A DNA stretch of 64,000 nucleotides, taken from Rehmannia glutinosa (lineage: Eukaryota; Streptophyta; Magnoliopsida; Lamiales; Orobanchaceae). A model generated the notes under the pieces. The model did no database searches and was not told where the DNA came from. It worked only from the letters and a program-made list of their open reading frames with translations. Of this stretch, positions 22,568 to 32,988 are shown piece after piece (the first letter of the stretch is position 1; every line of letters begins with the position of its first letter). The translations under genes were made by a program, and so were the position numbers. The stretch covers positions 186,001-250,000 of the forward strand of contig JABTTQ020002552.1 of the NCBI GenBank assembly GCA_016081115.2. Direction: 5' to 3'.

Positions 22568-24060
22568 TGTGTCTGTTTTGGAGGAATTCTCTAGTACGAA
22601 AATCTGGTATAGAATTTGTATCTCCTTTAATAAATTCAATATCAAAATCAAAAATACTCAGTATGGCTTGCTATCGTGCAAAAATTTGTTTTGATGCAAG
22701 ATTTTGAACATCTTTTTGCAAAACTTCTTTTGCACTTTTACAATCAATTCTAAGTAAACAATTTTGGTTTAAGAGATCACTTTGGAATTTTTGAATGCAC
22801 AAAACAATACTTAGTATTTCTTTTTTAATCGTAGAATAATTTTTCAGGGTATCATTCCAATGTGATGAGGTAAATTGGACAATATATTCTCTACCCCTTT
22901 GATCTTGTTTTAGAATACCACCATATCCTAAATCTGAAGCATCAGTCTCTACAATCTTAGGTAAGTGTGGATCTGCTATATGGAGACAAGGTATTTCTAA
23001 AACTTGCTTTTTAATTTCTTTGATTAAATTAGTATGTTCTTCAGACCATGGAACAAGATTTTTCTTAAGTCTATCATGTAATGGTTTTGCCATTCTATTG
23101 ATATTTGGGCAAAAATCTAAGACATAATTTAGACTACCTAAAAACCTTTGTAATTGAGTTTTATTAAGGATTTTATCAGGGAATTTATTAGCGAATTGAA
23201 AAGATCTTTCAATAGGAGTAATAGTACCCTGGAATATATAATGTCCTAAGAATCTGATTTTGGTTTGGAATAGACTCATTTTAGATTTGGAGACTACTAA
23301 ACCATTTTGTTTTACAATATAAAGAAATATTTTTAAATGTTTAAAATGTTCTTCTAAAGAATTTGAAAATATTAGTACATCGTCAATATAAACAATACAG
23401 AATTTAGAATAATCATAGAAAATTTCATTCATGATTCTTTGGAATTCAGAAGGAGCATTTTTTAATCCATAAGGCATTACATTCCATTCGTATTGTCCAA
23501 AAGGGACTGTAAATGCAGTTTTATATCTATCTTTTTCAGAAATTTGAATTTGCCAAAAACCTGATTTCATATCAAATTTAGAGAATATAAATGAAGAATG
23601 AAGTTTTTGTAATAAATCTTTTTTGTTAGGAATTGGATATCTATTCCATCTCAAAGATGTGTTTAAGGGTTTATAATTAATTACTAATCTAGGAGTTCCT
23701 CTTTCTATTTAATTTTTGTTAACATAAAAAGTCGCACAACTCCATGGGGACCTGGATTTAGAAATTAATTTTTATCCATTAAATCTTTTATTTCTAATTT
23801 ACAATGTTCTTCTAATTCATGATTCATTTGAATTGGTCTGGCTTTTGTTGGGATTTCTCTTTCATTAAAATTTTCTTCATAAGGTAGATCAACAATATGT
23901 TGTTTTCTATTTCGAAAGGCATTTGGAAGCTCAGCACAAAGTTCTTTTTCAAATAAATTTTGGAGTTTAAATTTTTTTTCTTTTACCTTAGGTGTTTCTA
24001 ATTGTATTTCTATTCTTTTAAATGAAATATCATTTTTAATATTTTGTAAATGAAAACTCT
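22548..24060 (-). pseudogene. Viral reverse transcriptase and RNase H (left arm)
   Basis: The main frame is 23654-22671. Caulimovirid RT motifs in order: SPWSCATFYVN and PRLVINYKPLN (in the broken N-terminal part), RYPIPNKKDLL, FSKFDMKSGFWQIQI, TAFTVPFGQYEWNVMPYGLK and catalytic YIDDVLIFS. The RNase H part has IVETDASDLGYGGIL and IVLCIQKFQSDL. The enzyme copies pregenomic RNA into DNA in the cytoplasm. Stops occur in the N-terminal segment (near 23708 and 23770) and one Trp codon is a stop near 22670. No RT counterpart exists in the right arm. Confidence 0.9.
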
Positions 24061-24100
24061 TTTCTTGTATGAGATTGTTAATGGTATTTTTATGAATCGA

Positions 24101-24640
24101 TTAAGTTTTTATCATATTAAGATTTCTAGTTTTAGGTTTTTCAAGAAAATTAAAGTGTAACTTTTTATGATTAGTTTTAAAAGAGATAGCATTTTCACCA
24201 ACGGTATATGACGTTATGAGATTTATAAAAGGTGTTCCTAGAATAACTGTATGATGTATATCATTAATAAGAATAAATAAAGATTTTAAAGAAATTCCAT
24301 TATTTATAATTGAAGCTTCTGCTTTGGAATTGACACTAAGTTTTGAATTGTTCGCGGCTGAAAGTCTTTCATTAGTTCTCTTTTGGAATTTTCTTGGAAC
24401 TATACCGGATTTCATACAATTTAAATCTGCACCTGTATCAAACAAAGCAACCATATCTATTTTAAATTTTTCTGAGAATCTGAGAGTTGTTTTTATCATG
24501 TATTTTCTTGAAGTTATATCTCTTAGAACAAATAAAAAATCATCTGGAATTTTTTCAATATTATCTATGTTCCTCAGTTCAGTATTTTCATTCACTTCGT
24601 CATTTTCAGTATTCTCATCGTTTCCTAATTTTTCTATCAT
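24101..24640 (-). pseudogene. Viral aspartic protease (left arm)
   Basis: A 179-codon frame with a retropepsin-like active site ALFDTGADLNCMKSG, the flap-side SVNSKAEASIINNG and a distal HHTVILGTPF motif. The protease cuts the viral polyprotein. The D-T-G triad is intact here. The frame stops in the linker to RT. Confidence 0.85.
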
Positions 24641-24859
24641 ATATTTTATAACATCAGAATCTTGTTTTTTGTTTTTCTTTTAATTCTTTTAATTCAATTT
24701 TTACTACTTTCATTTCTTTTTGTAAATCTTGAATGGTTACATCCTTGTTTTTAATTCTTTTTGTCTTTCCAAGAATATTGGTTAAATCATAGGTATTTTT
24801 AGAAGTACTTGGTAAAATAACATTTTTATTTTCTCTTTCTTTTTTATTATCAAAAGAAT
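24641..24859 (-). pseudogene. Linker between nucleocapsid and protease, broken
   Basis: Lys/Glu-rich coding remnant (matching 29845-29997 of the right arm) with frameshifts. It joins the zinc-knuckle part to the protease in the viral polyprotein. Confidence 0.5.
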
Positions 24860-25432
24860 TTAATATTTTGTCAAGATAATCTTTTTGAAGATCCGGATCA
24901 TTAATATTTTTAGTGTTTCAAGATGGAATTGTTGTTCTTTAGTAAGAACACTAACATATTTTTCAGATTCATTATCAGAATTTGGACTAGACGAGATCAT
25001 TTCATCTGATTCAAGGGATTTACGATCCTTTTTAGATCTTGAAGAGAAATTTTCGTGGTTCGAATCGGATTTGAATCGAGAGGACTCTACTAAGAGATTT
25101 GTAATTTTATTCATAATTTCATCTTCTAATTGTAATTCTTGTATTCTTTTATTTAATCTACAAAAATTAGCAGTGTGACATTTTTTATGACATTTCCAAC
25201 ATTCAACGTTTTTCAACCATTCTTTGGAATTTTGATTATTATGATTATTGGGTCTTGAATTTCTTGGATTCTTGTAATAATCTTCTTTAGAAAATTGTCT
25301 TTTCTTATGGAATTTTCTACCGAGATTTATGATGTTTTTTGTGGGATTTGTAATATTCTTTATTAGATTCTTTGTATGATTTCTAACAAGTACCTGAGCA
25401 ACCTGGAGATATTTTATTGGGATCAATATCAA
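24860..25432 (-). pseudogene. Viral coat protein C-terminus with zinc knuckle (left arm)
   Basis: A basic stretch (FHKKRQFSKEDYY) leads to a CCHC knuckle that reads CWKCHKKCHTANFC. The Gly before the His found in the right arm is Cys here. A Ser/Glu-rich tail follows (SDEMISSSPNSDNESEKY). The knuckle binds nucleic acid during packaging. Frameshifts join it to the capsid core upstream. Confidence 0.82.
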
Positions 25433-26129
25433 ATTGTTGACAGAAAGTACCTAACTCTAATTTGGTTTTCTTTAGTTCCCATTTTAAATGTTTTTGGAGT
25501 TTTAAGTCTTGGCATATTCTTAATCCTTCCTGTTGAGTTAGACTAACTAATTGGCCATAAGTATATTCATCATAAGGTATTATTTGTTTTCCACTAGTTT
25601 CTCTAATTTTATTTCTAACTTTTTCTACTAAGAGAGTTGGTAATCCTGCAAGGAATTTTTCTTTCCAAAACGGCTGATTAGAATCTTCTCTAAGCATTAT
25701 TCTAGTTAGAAAAGTATTTTTATAATATTGAAAATCACTACGTTTTCTACACCTAAGATTAGCAAGTAATTCAACATTTTTATCTTTTAAATGTGAGGGA
25801 TCTCCTATGAAATTTAAAGAAATTGTAAGAATTAACCTAGCAACAACATCTTGTTGAGGGTTTCCTTCATCATCTAAAATTGGTATATCATCTTCATCAG
25901 TTTTAATAGCATCTATAATTTCTTCTTGTTGTTGACTTGCGAGATAATAATCCCACCATCCTTTTAACTGACCTGAGAACCCTGCTATAAGAATTTCAGC
26001 TATGGTTTTATCATGGGTTCCATTTTGTGTTTTATAAGCATTTGCTGGCATGGTCATTTGTTGGAGCATAATAAGAATATTCATACTCTGTTTTTCCATC
26101 AATGTTCCAATCATAAACAGAAGAGCCAT
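25383..26129 (-). pseudogene. Viral capsid core (left arm)
   Basis: The frame shows the caulimovirid coat core: IAEILIAGFSGQLKGWWDYY, LRCRKRSDFQYYKNTFL and LPTLLVEKVRNKIRE. The N-terminal 30 or so codons are out of frame with the true upstream sequence, because a frameshift near 26075 separates this core from its N-terminal part. The matching region in the right arm is 28510-29154. Confidence 0.85.
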
Positions 26130-26727
26130 TAAAACGGGATTGAGATAATGGTTTTATAGTATTTAAATCTGGAGAAGGAACTATTTGTAAATTTTGTGGT
26201 TGGTTCCAAACAAGTTTATTAATTTTTTGAGTAGGTTTTTGAAATTGTTCTAATGCATCACTTAAATCAGAATCTTGGCTAATAGTATTTATTTTAAGAT
26301 CTGAAGTTGGAGTATCAGGAGCAATTGGCACAAATGGTTGGCTAGAGCTACTAGTCATAGGACCTATTTTACTAAATTGATCTTGTATAGCTTTAATAAA
26401 TTCATATTTATTATCTTGCATATTTTTAAGACTATTTTTAGAAATTTGATAAGGTTTAAAAATTGAATTTTTAAGTTTATTATCTAAGGAATCTATTGTT
26501 ATAGAAGGTTGTTTTTGAATATGTCTTTCTAATCTGTCAAGTTGTTTTCCTATGGTATTTAAATTGGTATTAGTATAATTATTTTGTACAACTATATTTT
26601 TTATATTTGTTTTATCACTGTCTCCTGGAGTTTTAATAGGAATAGCATCAATTTGCTGATTTAGAATATTAAGTTTTATACCTTGTAAAGGAGGATGATT
26701 TGATTGAATTTTTCTAAAATCACTCAT
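26032..26727 (-). pseudogene. Viral ORF2 N-terminal part (left arm)
   Basis: The start is ATG 26727 (MSDFRKIQ), which overlaps the end of ORF1 by 8 nt (CATGAGTGA). The first ~100 residues include an Asn-rich stretch and a probable coiled coil (LDRLERHIQKQ), followed by a Pro/Ser/Asp-rich linker. It leads into the capsid core, but the frame is lost near 26075. Overlapping start and stop codons suggest that ORF2 was translated by reinitiation or leaky scanning. Confidence 0.72.
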
Positions 26728-27265
26728 GGTTTCCCCATTCTGGTGTTTTATTTCTAATGGTAACAAGATTAACAGATTTATTAAAAGGGAAATCAATTGA
26801 ATTTTCAGAAGCATATAATTCAAACCAATCAAAGAATAATATATGGATTTTATGTTCATTTATAAATTCATAGAATTTTGTTTGGATTTGTTTTCTAATT
26901 TTTAAATTTTTTTTGGAAAACCACAATCTTTTTTCTAAATTGTTTTCAGAATAAAAATCATCATGGAAGAATTTTTTATCAACTTGGAATTCTTTTTCTA
27001 TGACATTTAATTCATTAATTGATTCAAAAGGTTTTGAAAGTTGAATATCTCTTTCTTTAGTTTTAATAGTAAAATCCGTTTTAAAATAAAGGAATATGGA
27101 ATTTTTATAAATTTGTTCTTTAGTAACTTTAGGAATTTTCCTATTATCAATCGATTTATTAAAATCTTCTATAATAATTTCTTCACTATTTATTATCTTC
27201 CTGGGATCTTTAGAAGAACTAGAACCAGAGTTTGAAGAAGTAGATCTATGGAATATTGACTCCAT
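26720..27265 (-). CDS. Viral ORF1 (left arm), unassigned product
   Basis: A complete 181-codon frame from ATG 27265 to TGA 26720, the first long ORF after the primer site. The N-terminus is Ser-rich (RSTSSNSGSSSSKDP), followed by charged helices and Phe/Tyr-rich segments. It has no motif I recognise. The position as first ORF fits the small leading ORFs of some caulimovirids. It remains open, but there is no evidence of expression. In the right arm the same gene has lost about its last two thirds. Confidence 0.6.
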   Translation of the reverse strand: MESIFHRSTSSNSGSSSSKDPRKIINSEEIIIEDFNKSIDNRKIPKVTKEQIYKNSIFLYFKTDFTIKTKERDIQLSKPFESINELNVIEKEFQVDKKFFHDDFYSENNLEKRLWFSKKNLKIRKQIQTKFYEFINEHKIHILFFDWFELYASENSIDFPFNKSVNLVTIRNKTPEWGNHE

Positions 27266-27447
27266 TTTTGTAAAATTTTTGTTTTTAAAACCTGAATCCT
27301 TACTACAATCCTGAGCAATTCAGTGGATTTACGACCTACAGTCGAGGACTTACAACCTAGTCTCAGGCAAAAACACTTCGCAAGAATAAAAGTTTTTTGA
27401 CTCAATTTTTACAGATCTGGAAACAAAATACAATAAACACTACCCCC

Positions 27448-27462
27448 GCGGCTTTGATACCA
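27448..27462 (-). other. Primer binding site of left viral arm
   Basis: The minus strand reads TGGTATCAAAGCCGC, the tRNA-iMet primer site with one change, preceded by GGTCCC. It marks genome position 1 for the left arm. Confidence 0.85.
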
Positions 27463-27477
27463 GGGACCACTAGGATC

Positions 27478-27518
27478 TAGAATCACTTATGGTTTCCCAT
27501 TCTGGTGTTTTATTTCTA
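27478..27518. other. Filler DNA at the centre of the viral inverted repeat
   Basis: A 41-bp piece lies between the two primer regions. Read on the minus strand it contains GAATGGGAAACCATAAGTGA, the ORF1/ORF2 overlap of the virus. Its ATAAGTGATTCTA variant matches the right arm at about 27914-27926 rather than the left arm (ATGAGTGATTTTA). Confidence 0.8.
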
Positions 27519-27526
27519 GTGGTCCC

Positions 27527-27540
27527 TGGTATCAGAGCCA
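27527..27540 (+). other. Primer binding site of right viral arm
   Basis: TGGTATCAGAGCCA, an exact match to the complement of plant initiator tRNA-Met, preceded by GTGGTCCC. It is the mirror of 27448-27462. Confidence 0.88.
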
Positions 27541-27734
27541 CGGGGAGGGGGGTGGGGTAGTGTTTATTGTATTTTGTTTCCAGATCTGTAAAATTTGAGT
27601 CAAAAAAGTTTTATTCTTGCGAAGTGTTTTTGCTTGAGACTAGGTTGTAAGTCATCGAGTGTAGGCCGTAAATCCACTGAATTGCTCAGGATTGTAGTAA
27701 GGATTCAGGTTTTAAAAACAAAAATTTTACAAAA

Positions 27735-27917
27735 ATGGAGTCAATATTCCATAGATCTACTTCTTCAGACTCTGGTTCTAGTTCTTCTAAAGATCCCAGG
27801 AAGATAATAAATAGTGAAGAAATTATTATAGAAGATTTTAATAAATCGATTGATAATAGGAAAATTCCCAAAGTTACTGAAGAACAAATTTATAAAAATT
27901 CCAGGATAAAATCATAA
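27735..27917 (+). pseudogene. Truncated viral ORF1 (right arm)
   Basis: A 60-codon frame equal to the first ~57 codons of the left-arm ORF1. After QIYKNS a deletion of about 380 bp joins directly to the start of ORF2, whose ATG has become ATA (ATAAGTGAT). Confidence 0.8.
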
Positions 27918-28459
27918 GTGATTCTAGAAAAATTCAATCAAATCATCCTCCTTTTCAAGGTATAAAACTTAATGTTCTAAATCAGCAAATTGATGTTATT
28001 CCTATTAAAACTCCAGGAGTTTGTGATAAAACAAATATAAAAAATATAGTTGTACAAAATAATTATACTAATACCAATTTAAATATCATAGGAAAACAAC
28101 ATCACATGATAGAAAGACACATTCAAAAACAACTTTCTATAACTATAGATTCCTCAGATAATAAACTTAAAAATCCAATTTTTAAACCTTATCAGATTTC
28201 TAAAAATAGTCTTAAAAATATACAAGATAATAAATCTGAATTTATTAAAGATATACAAGATCAATTTAGTAAAATAGCTCCTATGACTAGTAGCTCTAGC
28301 CAACCATTTGAGCCAATTGTTCCTGATACTCCAACTTCAGATCTTAAAATAAATACTATTAGACAAGATTCTGATGTAAGTGATGCATTAGAACAATTTC
28401 AAAAACCTACTCAAAAATTAATGAACTTGTTTGGAACCAACCACAAAATTTACAAATAG
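27918..28459 (+). pseudogene. Viral ORF2 N-terminal part (right arm)
   Basis: Homologous to 26032-26727. The Met start is lost and the best open part is 28106-28459 (HIQKQLSITIDSS, SSSSQPFEPIVPDTPTSD). A frameshift near 28425 moves out of the capsid frame. Confidence 0.75.
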
Positions 28460-28509
28460 TTCCTTCTCCAGATTTAAATATTATAAAACCATTATCTCAA
28501 CCCCGTTTT

Positions 28510-29154
28510 AATGCCTCTTCTGTTTATGATTGGAACATTGATGGAAAAACAGAGTATGAAATTCTTAGTATGCTTCAGCAAATGACCATGGCAGCAAATG
28601 CATATAAAACACAAAATGGAACCCATGATAAAACCATTGCTGAAATTCTTATAGCAGGGTTCTCAGGTCAGTTAAAAGGATGGTGGGATTATTATCTCAC
28701 AAATCAACAACAAGAAGAAATTATAGATGCTACTAAAACTGATGAAGATGATATACCAATTTTAGATGATGAAGGAAACCCTCAACAAGATGCCGTTGCT
28801 AGGTTAATTCTTACTATTTCTTTACATTTCATAGGAGATCCCTCACATTTAAAAGATAAAACTGTTGAATTACTAGCAAACCTTAGATGTAGAAAACTTA
28901 GTGATTTTCAATATTATAAAAATACTTTTCTAACTAGAATAATGCTTAGAGAAGATTCTAATCAACCATCTTGGAAAGAAAAATTCCTTACAGGATTACC
29001 AACTCTATTAGGAGAAAAAGTTAGAAATAAAATTAGAGAAACTAGTGGGAAACAAATAATACCTTATGATGAGTATACTTGTGGCCAATTAGTTAGTTTA
29101 ACTCAACAGGAAGGATTAAGAATATGCCAAGACTTAAAACTCCAAAAACATTAG
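28510..29154 (+). pseudogene. Viral capsid core (right arm)
   Basis: The frame 28570-29154 shows IAEILIAGFSGQLKGWWDYY and LRCRKLSDFQYYKNTFL, close to the left arm. It joins the upstream part without the frameshift seen at 26075 in the left arm. It ends at an in-frame TAG at 29152-29154, after LQKH, where the left arm reads on. Confidence 0.85.
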
Positions 29155-29844
29155 AAATGGGAACTAAAGAAAACCAAATTAGAATTAGGTACTTTCTGTC
29201 AACAATTTGATGTTGATCCCAATAAACCATCTCCAGGTTGCTCAGGTACTTGTCATAAATCCTACAAAGATTCTAATAAAGAACATTACAAATCCCACAA
29301 AGAACATCATAAATCTCGTAGAAAATTCCATAAGAAAAGACAATTTTCTAAAGAAGATTATTACAAGAATCCAAGAAATTCAAGACCCAATAATCATAAT
29401 AATCAAAATTCCAAAGAATGGTTGAAAAACGTTGAATGTTGGAAATGTCATAAAAAAGGTCACACTGCTAATTTTTGTAGATTAAATAAAAGAATACAAG
29501 AATTACAATTAGAAGATGAAATTATGAATAAAATTACAAATCTCTTAGTAGAGTCCTCTGAGTCAAATCCCGATTCAAAAATTGAAAATTTCTCTTCAAG
29601 ATCTAAAGAAGATCGTAAATCCCTTCAATCAGATGAAATGGTTTCGTCTAGTCCAAATTCTGATAATGAATCTGAAAAATATGTTAGTGTCTTGACTAAA
29701 GAACAACATTTCCATCTTGAAATACTAAAAAATATTAATGATCCCGAACTACAAAAAAGATATGAAATTCTGTTGACAATAAAAAGGAAAGAGAAAACAA
29801 AAATACTATTTTACCAAGTACTTCAAAAAATACTTATGATTTAA
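29155..29844 (+). pseudogene. Viral zinc knuckle region (right arm)
   Basis: Continues the coat frame after the TAG: a His/Lys/Ser-rich basic stretch (KEHYKSHKEHHKSRRKFHKK), then a normal CCHC knuckle CWKCHKKGHTANFC and the acidic Ser-rich tail. A frameshift lies near 29780. Confidence 0.82.
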
Positions 29845-30034
29845 CTAATATTCTTGAAAAGACAAAAAGAGTTAAAAACAAAGATGTAACAATTCAAGAT
29901 TTACAAAGGGAAATGAAAGAAGTAAAAATTGAATTACGAGAATTAAAAGAAAAACAAAAACAAGATTACGATATTATAAAATATATGATAGAAAAATTAG
30001 AAATGACGAAATCTTGAAAATGATGAAGCAAATG

Positions 30035-30510
30035 AAAATACCGAACTAAGTAACATAGAAAATATTGAAACAATTCCAGATGATTTTTTATTTGTTCTAA
30101 GAGAAATAACTTCTAGAAAATATATGATAAAAATAACTATCAAATTCTCAGAAAAATTCAAGATAAATACAATTGCTTTATTTGATGCAGGTGCAGATTT
30201 AAATTGTATAAAATCCGGTATAGTTCCCAGAAAATTCCAAAAAAGAACTAATGAAAGGTTATCAACCGCAAACAATTCAAAACTTAGTGTTAATTCCAAA
30301 GCTGAAGCTTCAATTATAAATAATGGAATTTCTTTAAAATCTTTATTTATTCTTGTTAATGATATACATCATACGATTATTCTAGGAACACCTTTTATAA
30401 ATCTCATAACGCCATATACCGTTGGTGAAAATGCTATTTCTTTTGAAACTAATCACAAAACTTTACACTTTGATTTTCTTGAAAAACCTAAAATGAGAAA
30501 CTTAATATGA
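30035..30510 (+). pseudogene. Viral aspartic protease (right arm)
   Basis: Homologous to 24101-24640. The active-site triad reads D-A-G (ALFDAGADLNCIKSG) instead of D-T-G. ILGTPF is kept. The frame ends EKPKMRNLI and stops at 30508-30510. The RT that should follow is absent. Confidence 0.85.
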
Positions 30511-31161
30511 TAAAAGCCTATTCAGTTCATAAAAATACCATTAACAATCTCATACGAGAAAAGAGTTCTTATTTAGAAAATATAAAAAATGATATTTCAT
30601 TCAAAAGAATTGATAATTCTATTAAAACTACCATACTTTTTACTAATTTATCCATTAAAAAATACGATTACCTTTTAATAAATTAATTACAATTTCGATG
30701 CGAGATGGACCAGTCACCAACAGATCTACTTACAAATTCAGAGATACTATACTTCATCAATACCCAAGAAGTAACCTTACTTTTCGTAGAGAACACGGTA
30801 ACAAGCTAGCGTAAGATCATCAAGTTTTGCTTGATAACCTCTATAATAGCGAAATGATAAAAATTACCAACTTAGAAGTCTAAATGCTTTAGAATGGTAT
30901 TTTACCCATAGAAGTGGATTTCAATACTTTGTCATTTTAAAAGGAAAAACCATAGGGATTCTCAAAACATGGTCGATGGTTGCATCAGCTATAGATATCC
31001 CAAATCCCATTTTTTATGGATTCCAAACTTTTGAAGAAGCAATAATATTTGCTAATGAAAATTTTGGGGAAAACACTTTCTGGATAGAAAATCAAAATGA
31101 ATTTATAAATAGAAGGATCAATGAAAAAATATTAACAAATGACCTAGCAATTACAAATTAA
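30511..31161 (+). pseudogene. Viral linker joined to transactivator-like domain (right arm)
   Basis: After the protease the linker NTINNLIREKSSYLENIKN continues, then diverges from the left arm, which goes on to RT. Here TILFTNLSIKK, GDTILHQYP-like and ALEWYFTHRSGFQYFV sequences follow. The segment FQYFVILKGKTIGILKTW with GFQTFEEAIIFANENFG has the layout of the small domain shared by caulimovirus P6 and the RNase H1 N-terminus (Pfam Cauli_VI type). The assignment rests on pattern only. Several frameshifts separate the blocks. Confidence 0.55.
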
Positions 31162-31400
31162 AATGCCACATCTCCCTGAGAACACAGATAAACAAATGGA
31201 GATCCAGGACACTAGCAAAAGACCTTTTCGAAGGAAGTAAACTTCAGAACAAATATTGGGATAATAGACTTGTATTCCAAAGTAAGATTTATAAAATATA
31301 TTTGGAAAATAAGAATGATCAAAATACCAAATCTTTCTATATTCCAATAACTGCTGAAACAAGCCACCCACAACTTGTTGATTGGTATAAAATAGAAGAA

Positions 31401-31552
31401 AATCCGGAATGGACGTCTACGTACAGATCAGAAGATGAACAACTAACATACAATCCAGAATAGATATCTGAATACAGATCAGAAGATGAACAACTAACAG
31501 ACAATCCAGAATGGATATATGAATACAGATCAAAGATGAACAACTAATGAAT
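31401..31552 (+). repeat. Tandem 51-bp coding repeat (3 units) in the last viral ORF
   Basis: Units at 31401, 31452 and 31503 encode variants of NPEWxxxYRSEDEQLT. Unit 2 has a stop in place of Trp and unit 3 has lost one base. The 17-residue period keeps frame, so the expansion arose while the ORF was still coding or by chance in frame. Confidence 0.8.
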
Positions 31553-31759
31553 GATTTTAAAAGCAGGAATAGAAGAAGAAGAAAACATTATTAACCAAAT
31601 GGAAGGTTAAAAATGCCAAAGAATCATTCCAAAGGAAAGCCATCTATATCAAGATACATAAAAGAAGAAATGGCATTCTCGTCAAGCCTTTGAAGATATC
31701 TTAGAACAAGATAAATTAAATGTATTTGTAAAGATATATTTTAACAAAAAATCGAAAGT

Positions 31760-31883
31760 ACTGTAGCAATTTGATGTCGGCAAAGCACTGTAGCAGAATA
31801 CTATTTGGCACTGTAGCAGTCGGGTTACTGTAGCAGAAACCTAAAAAATTCCTAAAAAATCCTTAGAAAAATCTATAAAAAGG
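31760..31883 (+). promoter_or_regulatory. Viral promoter of right arm with four ACTGTAGCA words
   Basis: TATA box TCTATAAAAAGG at 31872-31883. Upstream lie ACTGTAGCA at 31760-31768, 31787-31795, 31810-31818 and 31827-31835. The flanks match the left-arm promoter but the middle does not. It probably drove the pregenomic RNA. Confidence 0.68.
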
Positions 31884-32343
31884 GGGGACCCCCCTCACAA
31901 TGAAGGAAAGTTTTTTAGCATCCAAAGCAAGAAAGAAAACTTCAAGAAAAGCTCTCCAAGTGCAAATCCTCTTCATTTTTCTTAGATTTTAGAAACTTTT
32001 CAAATTCTGAAATAATGTTTAGAGAAGCTTTCAATTGTCTTTAGGCAAGCTCCATCTCCAAGGAAGCATTGTATGAAGGTGTAAATTCCAAATTCCAAAA
32101 TCTGTAAAAGGTTTGATTTAATATTATGTCTTTTTAAATTCATGTTCATGGTCGGTTTAACCGACTAAGTTTTAATTCTGTCTTTAAATTCTTGTCTTTC
32201 AATTCATGTACATGGTCGGTTTAACCGCCTAATCTTATAAATTCCTTGTTCTTACTTGATCCGTGGAGACCCTTGCAAAAGTATACTTGAGAGAAACTGG
32301 GGGTAACTCGATCAAGATATATATAAATATAATTAGTATATAT
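31884..32343 (+). other. Viral leader of right arm, first part
   Basis: The inverted counterpart of 20570-21032, interrupted by Sr-C at 32344. It includes the words GTCGGTTTAACCG(C/A)CTAA twice (about 32151-32165 and 32216-32231). It continues at 40830. Confidence 0.65.
32339..32343. repeat. Target site duplication TATAT of Sr-C (left copy)
   Basis: TATAT before the left LTR, repeated at 40825-40829. The site is AT-rich so the exact frame of the duplication has some slack. Confidence 0.8.
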
Positions 32344-32595
32344 TGTTAGTCCAAGTGGCTACAATAATCTAGAAGGGGGGGTGAATAGATTATCCTAGTT
32401 TTTCAGATTTTGCCCTCTTTTTCAAAAAGCTCAAACAAAGATGAAATGCTAAATGCGGAAAGTAAATAGCACACATCGATTTATAGTAGTTCAACCCACC
32501 TAGGGCCTAATCTACTACCACCCCAATATATCCGGGATGGATTTCAAAAAGAAAAAAATATTTTATTAATTTACCAAAAATTAATACAACACCTT

Positions 32596-32775
32596 GAGGA
32601 TTACCACAACCCTCTTTCACCACCTTGAGGATTACCACAACCCTCTTACAACACCTAGAGGATTACCACAACCCTCTTACAACACCTTTGAAGATTACCA
32701 CAACCTTCAAACACCTATCACCTAGATCACCCAAGTGTATTCTTACCACAAGAATACTCACAAGGATGTCTTGTG
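32596..32775 (-). other. Stem-loop array in left Sr-C LTR
   Basis: Five inverted repeats with sense-strand loop GTGGT at 32596-32614, 32627-32645, 32658-32676, 32690-32708 and 32734-32759, then a GATGT-type hairpin at 32759-32775. The first four have a 31-32 bp period and pair as GAGGGTT/AATCCTC or GAAGGTT/AATCTTC, using one G-U pair that exists only in sense-strand RNA. The fifth pairs GTATTCTT/AAGAATAC, where Sr-B has GTGTTCTT/AAGAACAC. Confidence 0.75.
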
Positions 32776-32979
32776 TTGAATGATGACCAAAATCAAGATT
32801 ACAACTCAATAAAGATTGAAATAATATGAGTATAAGTGTAATCAATAATTGAAAGCCTAGACCTCAAATTTGTGCAAGTGAAAGTGCTTAGGCTAATACA
32901 AAGAAGATATAGAAGTGTTTGATTTGTTTGCTCTTTTTGCTTGTATGGAGTGTTGTATCTTGTTGCTTGAATGAAGCCT

Positions 32980-32988
32980 CTATTTATA
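32980..32988 (-). promoter_or_regulatory. TATA box in left Sr-C LTR
   Basis: Sense strand CCTATAAATAGAGGC, a strong plant core promoter. The right LTR has TGTAAATAG at the same place (40178-40186). Confidence 0.6.
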
